Assembly (NCBI GenBank): GCA_027339745.1
Contig: DAHWNW010000001.1
Location: 248,001-312,000, forward strand
Direction of reading: 5' to 3'
DNA length: 64,000 bases
From: Nitrososphaerota archaeon
Lineage (GTDB): Archaea > Thermoproteota > Nitrososphaeria > Nitrososphaerales > Gagatemarchaeaceae
Below are positions 47,330 to 57,639 of this stretch, in pieces. The notes below the pieces were generated by a model that was not told the DNA's origin, made no database searches, and saw nothing but the letters and a program-made list of their open reading frames with translations. Every line of letters starts with the position of its first letter. Positions within the stretch are counted from its first letter, which is position 1. A program made the translations under genes and the position numbers.

Positions 47330-47833
47330 ATGGTCGCGCTCTGGAGAGGAGATTTCGACACCCGTATTAATCGGGGAGTGGATCTTTCGGCCTTGGAGAA
47401 GTTCACGGTAGATCCGGTCGATGTCATGAGACGCTACAGGACGATAGCGGTAGTCGGCGCTTCAAAGAACCCAGAGAAAGAAGCGTTCACTGTGCCTGCG
47501 TACCTTCAGGCACAGGGGTATACAATCATCCCCGTGAACCCGACAGCGACAGCCATAAACGGGAACGTGACTTATCCGACCCTCTCCGACATTCCCCTGG
47601 AACTAGCTGAGAAGGTCGAGGTGGTGGATGTGTTCAGGCCATCCGAGCAGCTTCCAGAAGTCGCCATGCAGGTCGTGGAAATGAAGAGGCAGACACGACG
47701 CCCATTCGTATTCTGGGGTCAGCTCGGGCTGGAGAATGAAGAGGCGAAGAGAATTCTATCGGGCGCGAAGATTGATTACGTGATGGACAAGTGCATGAGG
47801 GTGGAACACAGGGTCATGGTGGGATGGAAGTGA
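47330..47833 (+). CDS. CoA-binding domain protein
   Basis: 167 aa; IAVVGASKNPEKEAFTVPAYLQAQGYTIIPVNP...DYVMDKCMRVEH. Confidence 0.9.
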   Translation: MVALWRGDFDTRINRGVDLSALEKFTVDPVDVMRRYRTIAVVGASKNPEKEAFTVPAYLQAQGYTIIPVNPTATAINGNVTYPTLSDIPLELAEKVEVVDVFRPSEQLPEVAMQVVEMKRQTRRPFVFWGQLGLENEEAKRILSGAKIDYVMDKCMRVEHRVMVGWK

Positions 47834-47979
47834 CAGGCTGCCCCGACCTCCCTCGGAACACCAGCTAGAGGAGACTCCGGCCGGGCATTTGCGACTAGAC
47901 CTTGGACCCGGGACCCGGCAGGGGACGGGTTAGACCCACTAGACACCCTTATCCGAAACTTGAGTAGAGGCCCCAGAAA

Positions 47980-49449
47980 TTGCCCACCGCGTACAAGTAC
48001 GTCGTTCTCATCAACACCACATTGGGGGCATTCATGGCCATACTGGACTCCAACATAGTGCTCATAGCCTTACCTACCATCACCCACGACCTCCACGCCA
48101 CCCCCTTCGAAGCGGTCTGGATCATAATGGGGTACGTCCTGGTGACGGCTTCCCTCCTGATGACGTTTGGCAGGCTCTCGGACATATTCGGGAGGGTGAA
48201 GCTCTACAACCTCGGGTTCGCTCTCTTTACAGTAGGGTCCGCACTGTGCAGTATAGCTCCCAACGGACTGTCGCTGGTAGCTTTCAGGCTGGTGCAAGGG
48301 GCGGGAGGGGCGCTGATCTTCTCCAATGCCGCCGCACTCCTCACCGATGCCTTCCCTGCGACTGAAAGAGGGAGGGCGCTGGGGCTCAATCAGGTGGCGG
48401 GGACCGTAGGCTCAGTCCTGGGCCTCGCGCTCGGTGGGATACTTGCGGGCTCGTTCCTCGGCTGGAGGTCAATATTCTGGATAAACATCCCCTTTGGGAC
48501 CTTCGCCACCGTCTGGGCTTACTTCAAGCTCGAGGAACTCTCTGAGCCGCGCAGGAGCGAGAAACTGGATCCTTTGGGGAACGTGCTTTTTTCGGGGGGG
48601 CTGACGGTCTTCCTCGTGGGATTGATGCTCGGCGCCCTGATAGGCTGGGCACCCCTCTACCTCGGTGTGATGGTCGCAGGCGTCGGAATGGTGGGCGCGT
48701 TCTTGTTCGTGGAGACAAGGGTGAAGTATCCGCTGATGGACCTGACTCTGTTCCGGATCAGAGCCTTCGCCACCGGGATGGCGAGCAACCTGCTTGCATC
48801 CATCGCGAGGGGAGGCGTTTCGCTTGTCCTGGTCTTCTACTTCCAAGGGGTGCTACTCCTTGACGCGTTCACAGCCGGGCTCTGGCTCATACCTTTCTCC
48901 GTCGCCTTCGTGACGTTCGGCCCCCTGAGCGGGTACCTCTCGGACAAGGTCGGGTCCAGGGGGCTGGCTACCGCAGGCCTGCTCGTAACATCTCTCGCGC
49001 TCTTCTGGTTCGGGATATTTCCGCTCGGTGGCACGTCGGACTACCTTGAGCTGCTCGTGCCGATGGTCCTCGCTGGCGCAGGTGGGGGCTTGTTCGTCGC
49101 GCCGAACGTCGCCTCGATAATGAACGCGACCCCCGCGCCGAGGAGAGGGATAGCCTCTGGTATGAACTCGACCTTGGTGAACACAGGGTTCCTGCTGAGC
49201 CTCGGGCTCGCTTTCGCGGTCATGGCCGCAAGCGTTCCCACAACGGTCCTCCAAGGGATATTCGCAGGGACCGCATCATCCATCTGCCCGGCAACTGGTC
49301 CCTGTGCGGTCCTTGAGCGGTTCGTCGGGTCGCTGCATGGAATATTCCTCATCATGGGGTTCATCAGCCTGTTCGCGGCAGTCCCAGCCTATATGACGAA
49401 GAAGCAGAAGAGCGAATACAAGGCGGACCCAACCTTGGCCATTGAGTGA
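47980..49449 (+). CDS. MFS transporter (EmrB/QacA type)
   Basis: 489 aa; ALPTITHDLHATPFEAVWIIMGYVL, GRLSDIFGRVKLY. Confidence 0.93.
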   Translation: MPTAYKYVVLINTTLGAFMAILDSNIVLIALPTITHDLHATPFEAVWIIMGYVLVTASLLMTFGRLSDIFGRVKLYNLGFALFTVGSALCSIAPNGLSLVAFRLVQGAGGALIFSNAAALLTDAFPATERGRALGLNQVAGTVGSVLGLALGGILAGSFLGWRSIFWINIPFGTFATVWAYFKLEELSEPRRSEKLDPLGNVLFSGGLTVFLVGLMLGALIGWAPLYLGVMVAGVGMVGAFLFVETRVKYPLMDLTLFRIRAFATGMASNLLASIARGGVSLVLVFYFQGVLLLDAFTAGLWLIPFSVAFVTFGPLSGYLSDKVGSRGLATAGLLVTSLALFWFGIFPLGGTSDYLELLVPMVLAGAGGGLFVAPNVASIMNATPAPRRGIASGMNSTLVNTGFLLSLGLAFAVMAASVPTTVLQGIFAGTASSICPATGPCAVLERFVGSLHGIFLIMGFISLFAAVPAYMTKKQKSEYKADPTLAIE

Positions 49450-49471
49450 ACGCCGGCCGAAACGAGGGTCT

Positions 49472-51274
49472 TCACTTCAGGTATCGGGCCAGGATCTCTT
49501 CGTTGTTCTCAGCGTGGAAGAAGACCGGGATGTTCTGCGTGGCCGTCGCCTTGAAGCTTGTCAGGAGCCAGTCCCCGTTCTGGAAGGCGAGCGTCCGTTC
49601 CATGAATGCATCGTCTATGGCGAAGGTGTCGGAGACCAGCTGCCTGTCATAGGGGCGTGGCATCGTGGACACGAAGTAACTGTGGAGCTGCTGGAGGGCG
49701 TTCGTGTTCAGGTGGGCGACCCTCTGGGTGCTGACCCAACAGTTGAGGTGGTACTTCCTGCCGTGCCTTAGCAGCCTCTCCAGCGCCCTGCTTGACTGGT
49801 CTGTGCCGTCCTCCTTTCGTGTGATCTGAGGTATGAACTCCTGGGCCTCGTCGATGATGAAGAGCACTCGCGGGGACAAGGTGAAACTCCTTTTGCGTTT
49901 CCTGAAGACCTCGTTGATGACGTTGGCTGTCTCTAGCCTAGCGTCTTCCGCCTCGGGGAGGTTGATAACGAACACCCTGGGCGAGTCCTTGTCCGTGGAG
50001 AGTATCTCGTCGGCCATCTGGTTCCAGGTGTACCCTGTCTCTTCCTCCTCGTCCCCGGATATCTCGATAACGGTTGCGAGGCTGTCGAATGTCTTCTTCA
50101 GTGAGCTCCTGTTTTCAAGGTCGGCTAGGAGGGGCTGCACCTTCGCGAGGAGCTCCGAGGTCTTCGAGTCGAACCTAGTCTCGATGTCGAGATTCCTGTC
50201 TCTCAGGAACTGCTTGATGATTTCTATGACCTGTGGGATTAGTATTTTCTGCTGCACCGCGCCGTACTTGTCGGCAAGCAGGGAAGAGAGGACATCTATC
50301 AGACCCTCGTAAGTGCTGAATCTCGTGACGTCGTCTTCCCCGGCGATGTGCGTCTGAAGGAACTCGACCTTCCCTGCAGCAAACAACTCGGAGATTTTGG
50401 CGTAAAAATCGCTCTCTCTCCCGGCGAATGCCTCCGGGGTAGCGTGGCGTCTGAAGTACTCGGCTTCGGGGTGCTTGGTGTCCTTGAACGAGTCGGTGAA
50501 GAGAATGCGGCTGGGGAGCTGGTTCAAGACATCGATGATATGGATTCCATATTCGGCCGAGACGTCGAAGATCACGACCTTGAGGTCTGGGATAACCTTC
50601 AGCGCCTTCCGGATGACTGTAGACGTGAGGTTAGACTTGCCGCTTCCGGTGAAAGCAAATGTCCCGCTCATGTAATGTATCAGTTGTTCTAGGTTGACTG
50701 CGAATGGGATAGACCCGTCGGTGAAACCCAGAAGTCTGCCGAGCGAGTAGTCCTCTCCTTCGCCTCCGGGGGGCTTGAAGCAGATCAACTGCTCAATGGC
50801 TTCCCTGCTGAGCAGCCTGACCGCGCTCCCAGTCAGGGGTGCCATGGCCTTGCGCTCGAACGTCGCGCCGTCGTCTTCCGTCTTCATCACGTAGCTCAGG
50901 GGCGCCGCGACTATCTCTATCCAGGTGCTCTTCGAGCCCTTTTCCCATTCCCTCTGGATCAGGTCCATGAACTCTGTCCTGATGGCCGCAGGCTGTGAGC
51001 GGTCGAGGGTGAGCATCGAGTAATGCATGGGGTAGACGTCAGCGATTTCGTAGAGCGAGTAGTAGCTGTTCGACCCCAGCGCCTGTACGTTAGGGATGGC
51101 GACCAGCTGCCCCATGGCGAGGCGTTTGATCACCTTTGGTGTGTACTCGCAATCTATCCTCGCCGTGCGGAAGGTTACAGTCGAGTTGTCAATTGTAGAG
51201 CGCGTGGTTGTGGCTATCTCCCGGAGCCTGGCCCTGAACTCTCCGTCGATGTCGTCAAAGGGTCGCATAGTCAA
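49472..51274 (-). CDS. HerA-like (DUF87) ATPase
   Basis: 600 aa; FAFTGSGKSNLTSTVIRKAL, RVLFIIDEAQEFIPQ, SRALERLLRHGRKYHLNCWVSTQR. Confidence 0.9.
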   Translation of the reverse strand: MTMRPFDDIDGEFRARLREIATTTRSTIDNSTVTFRTARIDCEYTPKVIKRLAMGQLVAIPNVQALGSNSYYSLYEIADVYPMHYSMLTLDRSQPAAIRTEFMDLIQREWEKGSKSTWIEIVAAPLSYVMKTEDDGATFERKAMAPLTGSAVRLLSREAIEQLICFKPPGGEGEDYSLGRLLGFTDGSIPFAVNLEQLIHYMSGTFAFTGSGKSNLTSTVIRKALKVIPDLKVVIFDVSAEYGIHIIDVLNQLPSRILFTDSFKDTKHPEAEYFRRHATPEAFAGRESDFYAKISELFAAGKVEFLQTHIAGEDDVTRFSTYEGLIDVLSSLLADKYGAVQQKILIPQVIEIIKQFLRDRNLDIETRFDSKTSELLAKVQPLLADLENRSSLKKTFDSLATVIEISGDEEEETGYTWNQMADEILSTDKDSPRVFVINLPEAEDARLETANVINEVFRKRKRSFTLSPRVLFIIDEAQEFIPQITRKEDGTDQSSRALERLLRHGRKYHLNCWVSTQRVAHLNTNALQQLHSYFVSTMPRPYDRQLVSDTFAIDDAFMERTLAFQNGDWLLTSFKATATQNIPVFFHAENNEEILARYLK

Positions 51275-53094
51275 CTCCCCCTCCTGCGTCCCTCTATTTG
51301 GCTGCGATAGTCCCTGAACCTGCGGGAGAAAAGCACCTGCTGGTCGAGGTCAGACTTCGCCATTTCGATGGCGACGGCACCGAGGTAGGCCTGGCGGGTC
51401 TCCTCGAGGATGGATTTTGCTTTCTTGTCAGCGAGGAAGAGGGGGTAGTTGTGCCCTAGGGCCTCGGGGATGACCTCCTTTCCCATCTCCGTCAACATCG
51501 CCATCACCATGTTCGTGAGACTCGAACCTCTCTGGAAGTGGAGCACTGGAAGTATCTTGACGTCGGCGGGGCCGTCTTTGTTGAAGAGCGCGACCTCGTC
51601 CCAGTGGTCGTGCCCAGGGTAGACCGGCCTGTCGTATGTGAAGACATGGCTCCTCACGCTGGGAGAAGAGTCGCTGCTCCATAGCTGGATGTAGGACTTC
51701 AGATAGACCCGCTCTTGGTAGATGACATTCTCGAAGGCCCCGTTGACTCGAGCACTTCCAGCCGCGAGTTCGGGATCATCCACTGGAGCCATGGTCCTGA
51801 AAGAGGCGTCAATCTCAGGTGTATACCAGGGCGTCGGAATGTCCGCGGCGTTCACCACGCTGTTGGTCTGGAGGAGCATCTTGTCGCTGTTGAAGTTGGG
51901 GAACTTCCTCACCGAATCGATCAGTCCGGCGCGGCCAAGGATTGGGACGACCGTGTTGACAAACTCGAAGGCGTTGGTGTCCTTTGTGAAGCCGATAGGT
52001 AGGATGCCCTCGACCCACGCCTTCCTTGTGAGGGCCCTGATCAGGACGAGGACCATGAAGTCGAGGTCGTCGGCAGTGACCCAGCGCTCGGAGCCCCCCT
52101 TCTTCACTAGGAGCGGATGGCCCCCATTAGGTGCGAAGACGTGCCTCGCGACGGCGAGGGTGGCGTCCAGGACTCGGTCCCAGTAAGCAGAGGCCCCCGG
52201 TTTGAGTTTGAAGGCAGGCGATATCTGCTCGAACCCCCCGAACTGCCTTTCAAGCTCTACGAGGTCGTCATTCAACCTGCCGGCCCACTTGGGGTCGGCA
52301 CCAAGGCGCTCCACGAGGTCTCGCGCCGTCAGCGACTCGCCGCCGAAGAGTTCTAGGACCGCGGCGAACTTCAGCAGTTGGCTCCTGGGAGCGGGGGTAA
52401 CGAGCTCCGGGTTGGGGAGGAGCATCCTCGCCAGCTCGAGGTCGAGCGCGGTGACCTTGCCTGATGGTGTGTCAATCCCCTCGAGGACGCACTCCCTGTC
52501 CCTTATGAAGTCCCTAGTGCTCCAGACCAAGTGAGCGACATCTCCCGCCAAGGTCCTGTCCAGTAGGACGATGCTACAGGTGGAACCCCCTGTGAGGCCG
52601 CGGTAAGCCAGGTAGTACTCGGCCACTTGCATCAGCACGTTCGGTAGCCGCTCCGGGTCGACCTCGACGCCCGATTCGTGCTTCTGACCGAAGATGTGTG
52701 CAGCGTCCTCCTCTGACAGAGGAATCGCCGCCGAGGCAGAGAGTCCCTCGTCGGTGGCGCGGGGGGACCCTACTTCGACCCCCCCTTCGCTGAAGGTCAC
52801 CGTCCCAGAGTAAGCGAACGCGCCCACGTAGAACACGATGAGGTCGAGCAGCTGGTCCACTGATTTTGTGCCGTCGATGGCCAGGTACCCGACCGAGTCA
52901 GCGCCGAAGAAGCGCTCGGCGGTCGAAGCAGCGGCCTTGAAGTCAACCCCGAACCTTAGCATCGCACTGATCTCTGGACCACACTTTTTCAGCTCAGCCA
53001 TCTTCGCTTTGAATGAGTTCAGGAGGAAGCGGGTGGACGCCTGAACCTCCGCGATGGTCCTCGACTCGACCCCCGTATCATCGACCTCTAGCAA
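51271..53094 (-). CDS. NurA-like nuclease, unusually large
   Basis: 607 aa; YLAIDGTKS, IVLLDRTLAGDVAHL, LPIGFTKDTNAFEFV, spaced as in NurA; overlaps the HerA start by 4 bp. Confidence 0.65.
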   Translation of the reverse strand: MLEVDDTGVESRTIAEVQASTRFLLNSFKAKMAELKKCGPEISAMLRFGVDFKAAASTAERFFGADSVGYLAIDGTKSVDQLLDLIVFYVGAFAYSGTVTFSEGGVEVGSPRATDEGLSASAAIPLSEEDAAHIFGQKHESGVEVDPERLPNVLMQVAEYYLAYRGLTGGSTCSIVLLDRTLAGDVAHLVWSTRDFIRDRECVLEGIDTPSGKVTALDLELARMLLPNPELVTPAPRSQLLKFAAVLELFGGESLTARDLVERLGADPKWAGRLNDDLVELERQFGGFEQISPAFKLKPGASAYWDRVLDATLAVARHVFAPNGGHPLLVKKGGSERWVTADDLDFMVLVLIRALTRKAWVEGILPIGFTKDTNAFEFVNTVVPILGRAGLIDSVRKFPNFNSDKMLLQTNSVVNAADIPTPWYTPEIDASFRTMAPVDDPELAAGSARVNGAFENVIYQERVYLKSYIQLWSSDSSPSVRSHVFTYDRPVYPGHDHWDEVALFNKDGPADVKILPVLHFQRGSSLTNMVMAMLTEMGKEVIPEALGHNYPLFLADKKAKSILEETRQAYLGAVAIEMAKSDLDQQVLFSRRFRDYRSQIEGRRRGS

Positions 53095-53212
53095 TGGGCC
53101 CCGTGTGAACCGTTAGGAGTTTAAGCTTTGGAATGAGGCCGCGGAGTACACGGGGACCTTCGGCGAAAGTGACGAGGCAACCCTTATTGGGACTGAAGGC
53201 CCAGTCTGGGCA

Positions 53213-53521
53213 ATGAAATTCGTGCTTGAGCACAAGTTCCCGAGGAGGCTGAGGTATGCGAAGTTCTATTTTCAAGCAGGTCCGACTTCGGTCCACTTCT
53301 CGTTGGACGGCACGAGCGCCGACTGGCACGCCACCATAGGGAAGAGGAAGAAGACCGCCATGACCGACCCGGAGTACGCGAGGTTCAGAGCGCTGGTCCC
53401 TGCGATGGAACTCCTGGACGTCGACGATGATAAGGTCCTGATCAGGAACGTTGCGGGCTACGAGGAGCTCTGGGAGAAGCCCCGCTGGACTCTCGAATCA
53501 GCTCACAAAAGGAACGGCTGA
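53213..53521 (+). CDS. Hypothetical protein
   Basis: 102 aa; protein-like composition, start MKFVLEHKFPRRLRYAKFYF. Confidence 0.6.
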   Translation: MKFVLEHKFPRRLRYAKFYFQAGPTSVHFSLDGTSADWHATIGKRKKTAMTDPEYARFRALVPAMELLDVDDDKVLIRNVAGYEELWEKPRWTLESAHKRNG

Positions 53522-53684
53522 AGGAGAAGGGGGACGTGCCGGGTTTCAAAGCAGATCAGCCCGAGCCGGCATCGTGGGACTTGTCCGAGAGTAGACCATT
53601 GCGCAGGTTTCTCACTTCTGTGGGCGTTCAACACGTTGATGTAAAGGACATCTTAAATCAGAAGGCGCCGGCTTCGCCGGTTGC

Positions 53685-54449
53685 ATGGAGAGCATAGTAT
53701 TGCTCCCGACCGATTCTCTGGAGGCTGCGGAGCAGATCATCGAGACAGGCGAATCCAAGGCCGTCCGCCTCAGGCTCCTGGGAGGACTCGCGTTCAAGAA
53801 GCTGTGCCCGAGCTCAAGGGAACCTCGCTACTTTAGGGAGAACAAGGACATCGACCTCATGGGGAAGAGAGAGGACTCGCGTGCGATAATGAAAATCATG
53901 GAAACACTCGGCTACAAGCCAAGGGAACTCTTCAACAAGCTGAACATGGGGCAGAGGCTGATCTACTACGACATGGCGAACAAGAGGAGAGTGGACCTAT
54001 TCCTTGACGAGTTCGTGATGTGCCACAAGTTCAATTTCAAGGAGAACATCTTGGCCGGTACCTACACCCTGCCGATCACGCAGCTCCTTATGACCAAGCT
54101 GCAGGTGGTCGAGAAGACCGATAAAGAGTACAAGGACATGATGGTAGCGTTCCGCGACTTCGACGTGACGACCGGTGAAGGGGGAATCCGAGGGGATGAG
54201 ATAGCCGAGCTCAGTTCGAAAGATTGGGGAGTCTACACGACATTCTGGAAGACGCTGGAGGCGGTAATGGCTAGGGCGCCCGTAATTGCAGGGGACGAGA
54301 GCGAGCTGATCTGCTCTAGGGTTAGGAAGCTCATGTCAATTATGGAGGGAGCTCCGAAGAGCTTCGGATGGAGGATGCGCGCTAAGGTCGGTGAGAGGAC
54401 GCGCTGGTACGAACTTCCCGACTCCGACGGGGACGCGCTTTTGGGGTAG
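53685..54449 (+). CDS. Nucleotidyltransferase-fold protein (stand-alone)
   Basis: 254 aa; LRLLGGLAFKKL...ENKDIDLMG...RRVDLFLDEF NTase-like motifs. Confidence 0.7.
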   Translation: MESIVLLPTDSLEAAEQIIETGESKAVRLRLLGGLAFKKLCPSSREPRYFRENKDIDLMGKREDSRAIMKIMETLGYKPRELFNKLNMGQRLIYYDMANKRRVDLFLDEFVMCHKFNFKENILAGTYTLPITQLLMTKLQVVEKTDKEYKDMMVAFRDFDVTTGEGGIRGDEIAELSSKDWGVYTTFWKTLEAVMARAPVIAGDESELICSRVRKLMSIMEGAPKSFGWRMRAKVGERTRWYELPDSDGDALLG

Positions 54450-54822
54450 CCCGGGCATTCCTCAGGCGGATAACACCCCCACCCTCTCTCCCGACGGCGT
54501 AGTAGGCTCTCGAGTCTGATATTCTGAGGACGCGGCCTACCTCCGCCACGACGAGTTCGACAGTCTGGCCAGAACCTTCGTCTATCGCCAGGACCACTCT
54601 GGAACCCTTCCTGACCTGGAGCCGGCTGGCCATACCCGTGGGGAGGGATAGGCCTTGGCCAGCGTCGTCAAACGCCGCTTCGACCTCGCCTCCCTCATAT
54701 TCTGTGACGCCAATGAAACCATTCGAAGTGAAAGAGGAGGCGTCGACTACCAAGACTATCTCGGTCAGATCTGAGGCGATGGCGCCGCTATGATTCTTCT
54801 TCGGATCCATCGTCTTCGTCAA
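54382..54822 (-). CDS. Hypothetical protein
   Basis: 146 aa; 68-bp tail-to-tail overlap with the NTase gene. Confidence 0.5.
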   Translation of the reverse strand: MTKTMDPKKNHSGAIASDLTEIVLVVDASSFTSNGFIGVTEYEGGEVEAAFDDAGQGLSLPTGMASRLQVRKGSRVVLAIDEGSGQTVELVVAEVGRVLRISDSRAYYAVGREGGGVIRLRNARATPKARPRRSREVRTSASSHRP

Positions 54823-55081
54823 GCTCTATCGGTATCTCTTCCTCGACTATCTTCTCGCCGTTCCCTCCAACGAGATCCTCGATTGGGTACCAGTGGTTCC
54901 GGCCGTCGAGCTTCTGCATCTCGACTTCGCAGAACCCGACGAGGGTCCGACCGGTCATGATTCCAGTCCTCGCACCTCTTTCGATCGTGACCCTCTGAAC
55001 GTTGACCGACTCGTCCCCGAAGATCGCCTCTCGCTGGGCGTTGACCGTGACTTTGAGCCCTTTCGACGGCTTCAGCTCCAT
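54788..55081 (-). CDS. Hypothetical acidic-tailed protein
   Basis: 97 aa; overlaps 54382..54822 start. Confidence 0.5.
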   Translation of the reverse strand: MELKPSKGLKVTVNAQREAIFGDESVNVQRVTIERGARTGIMTGRTLVGFCEVEMQKLDGRNHWYPIEDLVGGNGEKIVEEEIPIELDEDDGSEEES

Positions 55082-55107
55082 GAATTACGCGGCGAGCCCT
55101 CTGTTAC

Positions 55108-55428
55108 TTAAATCCTAAAGGACTGGATTTCGCGGAGCATCTTCCTAGTTTCTTCCGCGATGTCTGCGATCTTCGCAGGCTCCTTGTTCTTCAAGGCAAA
55201 GGACGTTGCGAGTAAGGCCACTCCAGCCACGCCGGTCACTGGCTCAGGTGCAGCGATCAAAGCGACTCCAGCCTTCTTCATTGACGACGACGGAGATTTG
55301 GGTTTGGTAAGGCCCTCAACCTGTCGCGACAAGGTTGACGTGTCAGCCCTCTCCACGATTTCGGACTTCAACTCCGCGATCCGACCTAGCGACTCCGCAG
55401 CACTCTGGAGGACCTTCCTCTCTTGCAA
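55108..55428 (-). CDS. Hypothetical protein
   Basis: 106 aa with hydrophobic segment. Confidence 0.5.
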   Translation of the reverse strand: MQERKVLQSAAESLGRIAELKSEIVERADTSTLSRQVEGLTKPKSPSSSMKKAGVALIAAPEPVTGVAGVALLATSFALKNKEPAKIADIAEETRKMLREIQSFRI

Positions 55429-55526
55429 GACTCAGCGTGTGTCCTGGAAGAACCGAGTTAACGGTTGTTGTCAAGTCGCATTGCTGGTTCGCTAAATTAA
55501 AGACCAAGGCCGCATCAGAGGTGCGC

Positions 55527-55844
55527 GTGACCAAGCTCTTACCCCCCTCCGAAATCGATGCCAGGCTGAAAAGGTTGGAAGGGTGGAAGAGAGAAGGGGA
55601 TTTCATAACTAAAACCTACCATTTCAAAGAGTTCATGGATGGCATCGCTTTCGTCAACAAGGTCGCGGGGGTGGCCGAGAAGCAAGAGCACCACCCGGAC
55701 GTCCATGTGAGATACACCGCGGTCACCCTTTCCCTGCAGACCCACTCCGCCGGAGGGGTCACCGCGTGGGACCTTGGGCTTGCCAGGGCTATTGAGAGAG
55801 CGATCAGGGCCACGGCACGAGAAGGACGGACCATAGCACCTTAG
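55527..55844 (+). CDS. phhB: Pterin-4a-carbinolamine dehydratase
   Basis: LLPPSEIDARLKRLEGWKREGDFITKTYHFKEFMDGIAFVNKVAGVAEKQEHHPDVHVRYTAVTLSLQTHSAGGVTAWD. Confidence 0.93.
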   Translation: MTKLLPPSEIDARLKRLEGWKREGDFITKTYHFKEFMDGIAFVNKVAGVAEKQEHHPDVHVRYTAVTLSLQTHSAGGVTAWDLGLARAIERAIRATAREGRTIAP

Positions 55845-55899
55845 CACCGGCGGTCGACTCCCTTCAGAAGTGAGCACCGCAAGTAATACTAATATACCA

Positions 55900-55914
55900 C
55901 CGGTTGTATACCGG
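55900..55914. promoter_or_regulatory. Palindrome CCGGT-TGTAT-ACCGG upstream of thermosome gene
   Basis: Perfect 5-bp arms, 12 bp before the ATG at 55927. Confidence 0.35.
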
Positions 55915-55926
55915 CTCCAGATTCAT

Positions 55927-57597
55927 ATGTCGACGACCGCTATACCAGCCGTCACGCAGTCGGGGCAGCCCGTCCTGATTCTTAAGGAGGGGTCAAGCCA
56001 GAGCCGGGGGAGAGAAGCGCAGCGGAACAACATATCCGCAGCTAAGCTGATCTCGGAGATTGTAAGAACATCCATTGGCCCGCGGGGGATGGACAAGATG
56101 CTCGTGGATTCGCTTGGCGATGTCACCATAACGAACGACGGCGCGACCATGCTGAAGGAGATAGACGTCCAGCATCCAGCCGCCAAGATGCTCGTTGAAG
56201 TGTCAAAGACCACCGACAACGAGGTAGGGGATGGGACCACTTCGGCGGTCGTGCTGGCCGGGGCTCTTCTTGAGAAGGCAGAGGAACTCCTGGACAAGGA
56301 CGTCCACCCCACTGTCATAGTCGACGGCTACTCGAAGGCATCAAGGAGGGCCATGGAAGCGCTCGAGTCGGTGGCAGAGAAGGTCACCCCCGATAACAAA
56401 GACTGGCTCACGAAGGTCGCGAGAACGAGCATGCAGACCAAGCTCGTCTCCAAGGAGGCCCAGGACTTGGCTGAGCTCGTGGTAGACGCCACCCTCGCGG
56501 TAGCTGAAAAGTCGGAGAAGGGGTTCCGCGTCGACATAGACAACATCAAGGTGGAGAAGAAGCCGGGAGGCTCGCTCAAGGACACCAGGCTGATCAAGGG
56601 AATCGTCCTCGACAAGGAGGTCGTCCACTCTGGGATGCCGAAGTCGGTCGACAAGGCGAAGATCGCGCTGGTGAGCGCGCCTTTCGAGATAGAGAAGACA
56701 GAGTTCGACGCGAAGTTGAACATCAACGACCCCACCATGATGAAGAAGTTCTTGGATGAGGAAACGAAGATGCTGAAGGGGATGGTAGACAAGGTAGCCG
56801 CGGTCGGGGCGAACGTAGTGATATGCCAGAAGGGCATTGACGACATCGCACAGCATTACCTCGCGAAGGCTGGAATACTGGCCGTCAGAAGGGCGAAGGA
56901 GTCAGACATGACCAAGCTGGCCAAGGCTACAGGCGGGAGGGTGGTGAACAACTTCGAAGACCTCTCGGCCGGAGACCTGGGAAATGCGGGGCACGTCGAG
57001 GAGAGGAAGGTAGAAGAAGACAAGTGGGTGTTCATCGAGGATGCGAAGAACCCGAAGGCCGTGACCATACTAGTAAGGGGCGGCACCCAGCGCATAGTGG
57101 ACGAGGGGGAAAGGTCCCTCCATGACGCGCTGATGGTGACCAAGGACGTCATCGAGAGGCCGGCGGTCGTGGCCGGAGGCGGCGCTGCCGAGGCCGAAGC
57201 CGCATCCCAGGTGCTGAAATGGGCAGATAAGCTGTCAGGAAGGGAGCAGCTTGCTGCGCAGAAGTTCGCCGAGGCGCTTGAGGCCATACCCCTCGCCCTC
57301 GCGCTGAATGCGGGGATGGACCCAATCGACGCTCAGGTCGAGTTCAGGGCCAAGCACGCCACGGAGAACGGGAAGTGGTACGGCATCGAGGCAGCGGACG
57401 CGAAAATTAAGGACATGTACCAACGCCAGGTCTTCGAGCCCCTTGCGGTCAAGATTCAGATCATCAGGTCGGCCACGGAGGCCGCATCGATGATACTGAA
57501 GATCGATGACGTCATAGCCGCAGGGAAGTCGAAAGCGCCTGCCAGTCCCCCAGGAGGGGCGGGCGGGATGGGCGGCGAAGGCGGCGACTTCGACTAG
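55927..57597 (+). CDS. thsA: Thermosome (group II chaperonin) subunit
   Basis: GPRGMDKMLVDSLGDVTITNDGATMLKEIDVQHPAAKM...VGDGTTSAVVLAG; C-terminal GGMGG tail. Confidence 0.97.
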   Translation: MSTTAIPAVTQSGQPVLILKEGSSQSRGREAQRNNISAAKLISEIVRTSIGPRGMDKMLVDSLGDVTITNDGATMLKEIDVQHPAAKMLVEVSKTTDNEVGDGTTSAVVLAGALLEKAEELLDKDVHPTVIVDGYSKASRRAMEALESVAEKVTPDNKDWLTKVARTSMQTKLVSKEAQDLAELVVDATLAVAEKSEKGFRVDIDNIKVEKKPGGSLKDTRLIKGIVLDKEVVHSGMPKSVDKAKIALVSAPFEIEKTEFDAKLNINDPTMMKKFLDEETKMLKGMVDKVAAVGANVVICQKGIDDIAQHYLAKAGILAVRRAKESDMTKLAKATGGRVVNNFEDLSAGDLGNAGHVEERKVEEDKWVFIEDAKNPKAVTILVRGGTQRIVDEGERSLHDALMVTKDVIERPAVVAGGGAAEAEAASQVLKWADKLSGREQLAAQKFAEALEAIPLALALNAGMDPIDAQVEFRAKHATENGKWYGIEAADAKIKDMYQRQVFEPLAVKIQIIRSATEAASMILKIDDVIAAGKSKAPASPPGGAGGMGGEGGDFD

Positions 57598-57639
57598 CCG
57601 AGCCTTCGCCAACCCTTAATAGCTAACTCGGCAGTTCGC

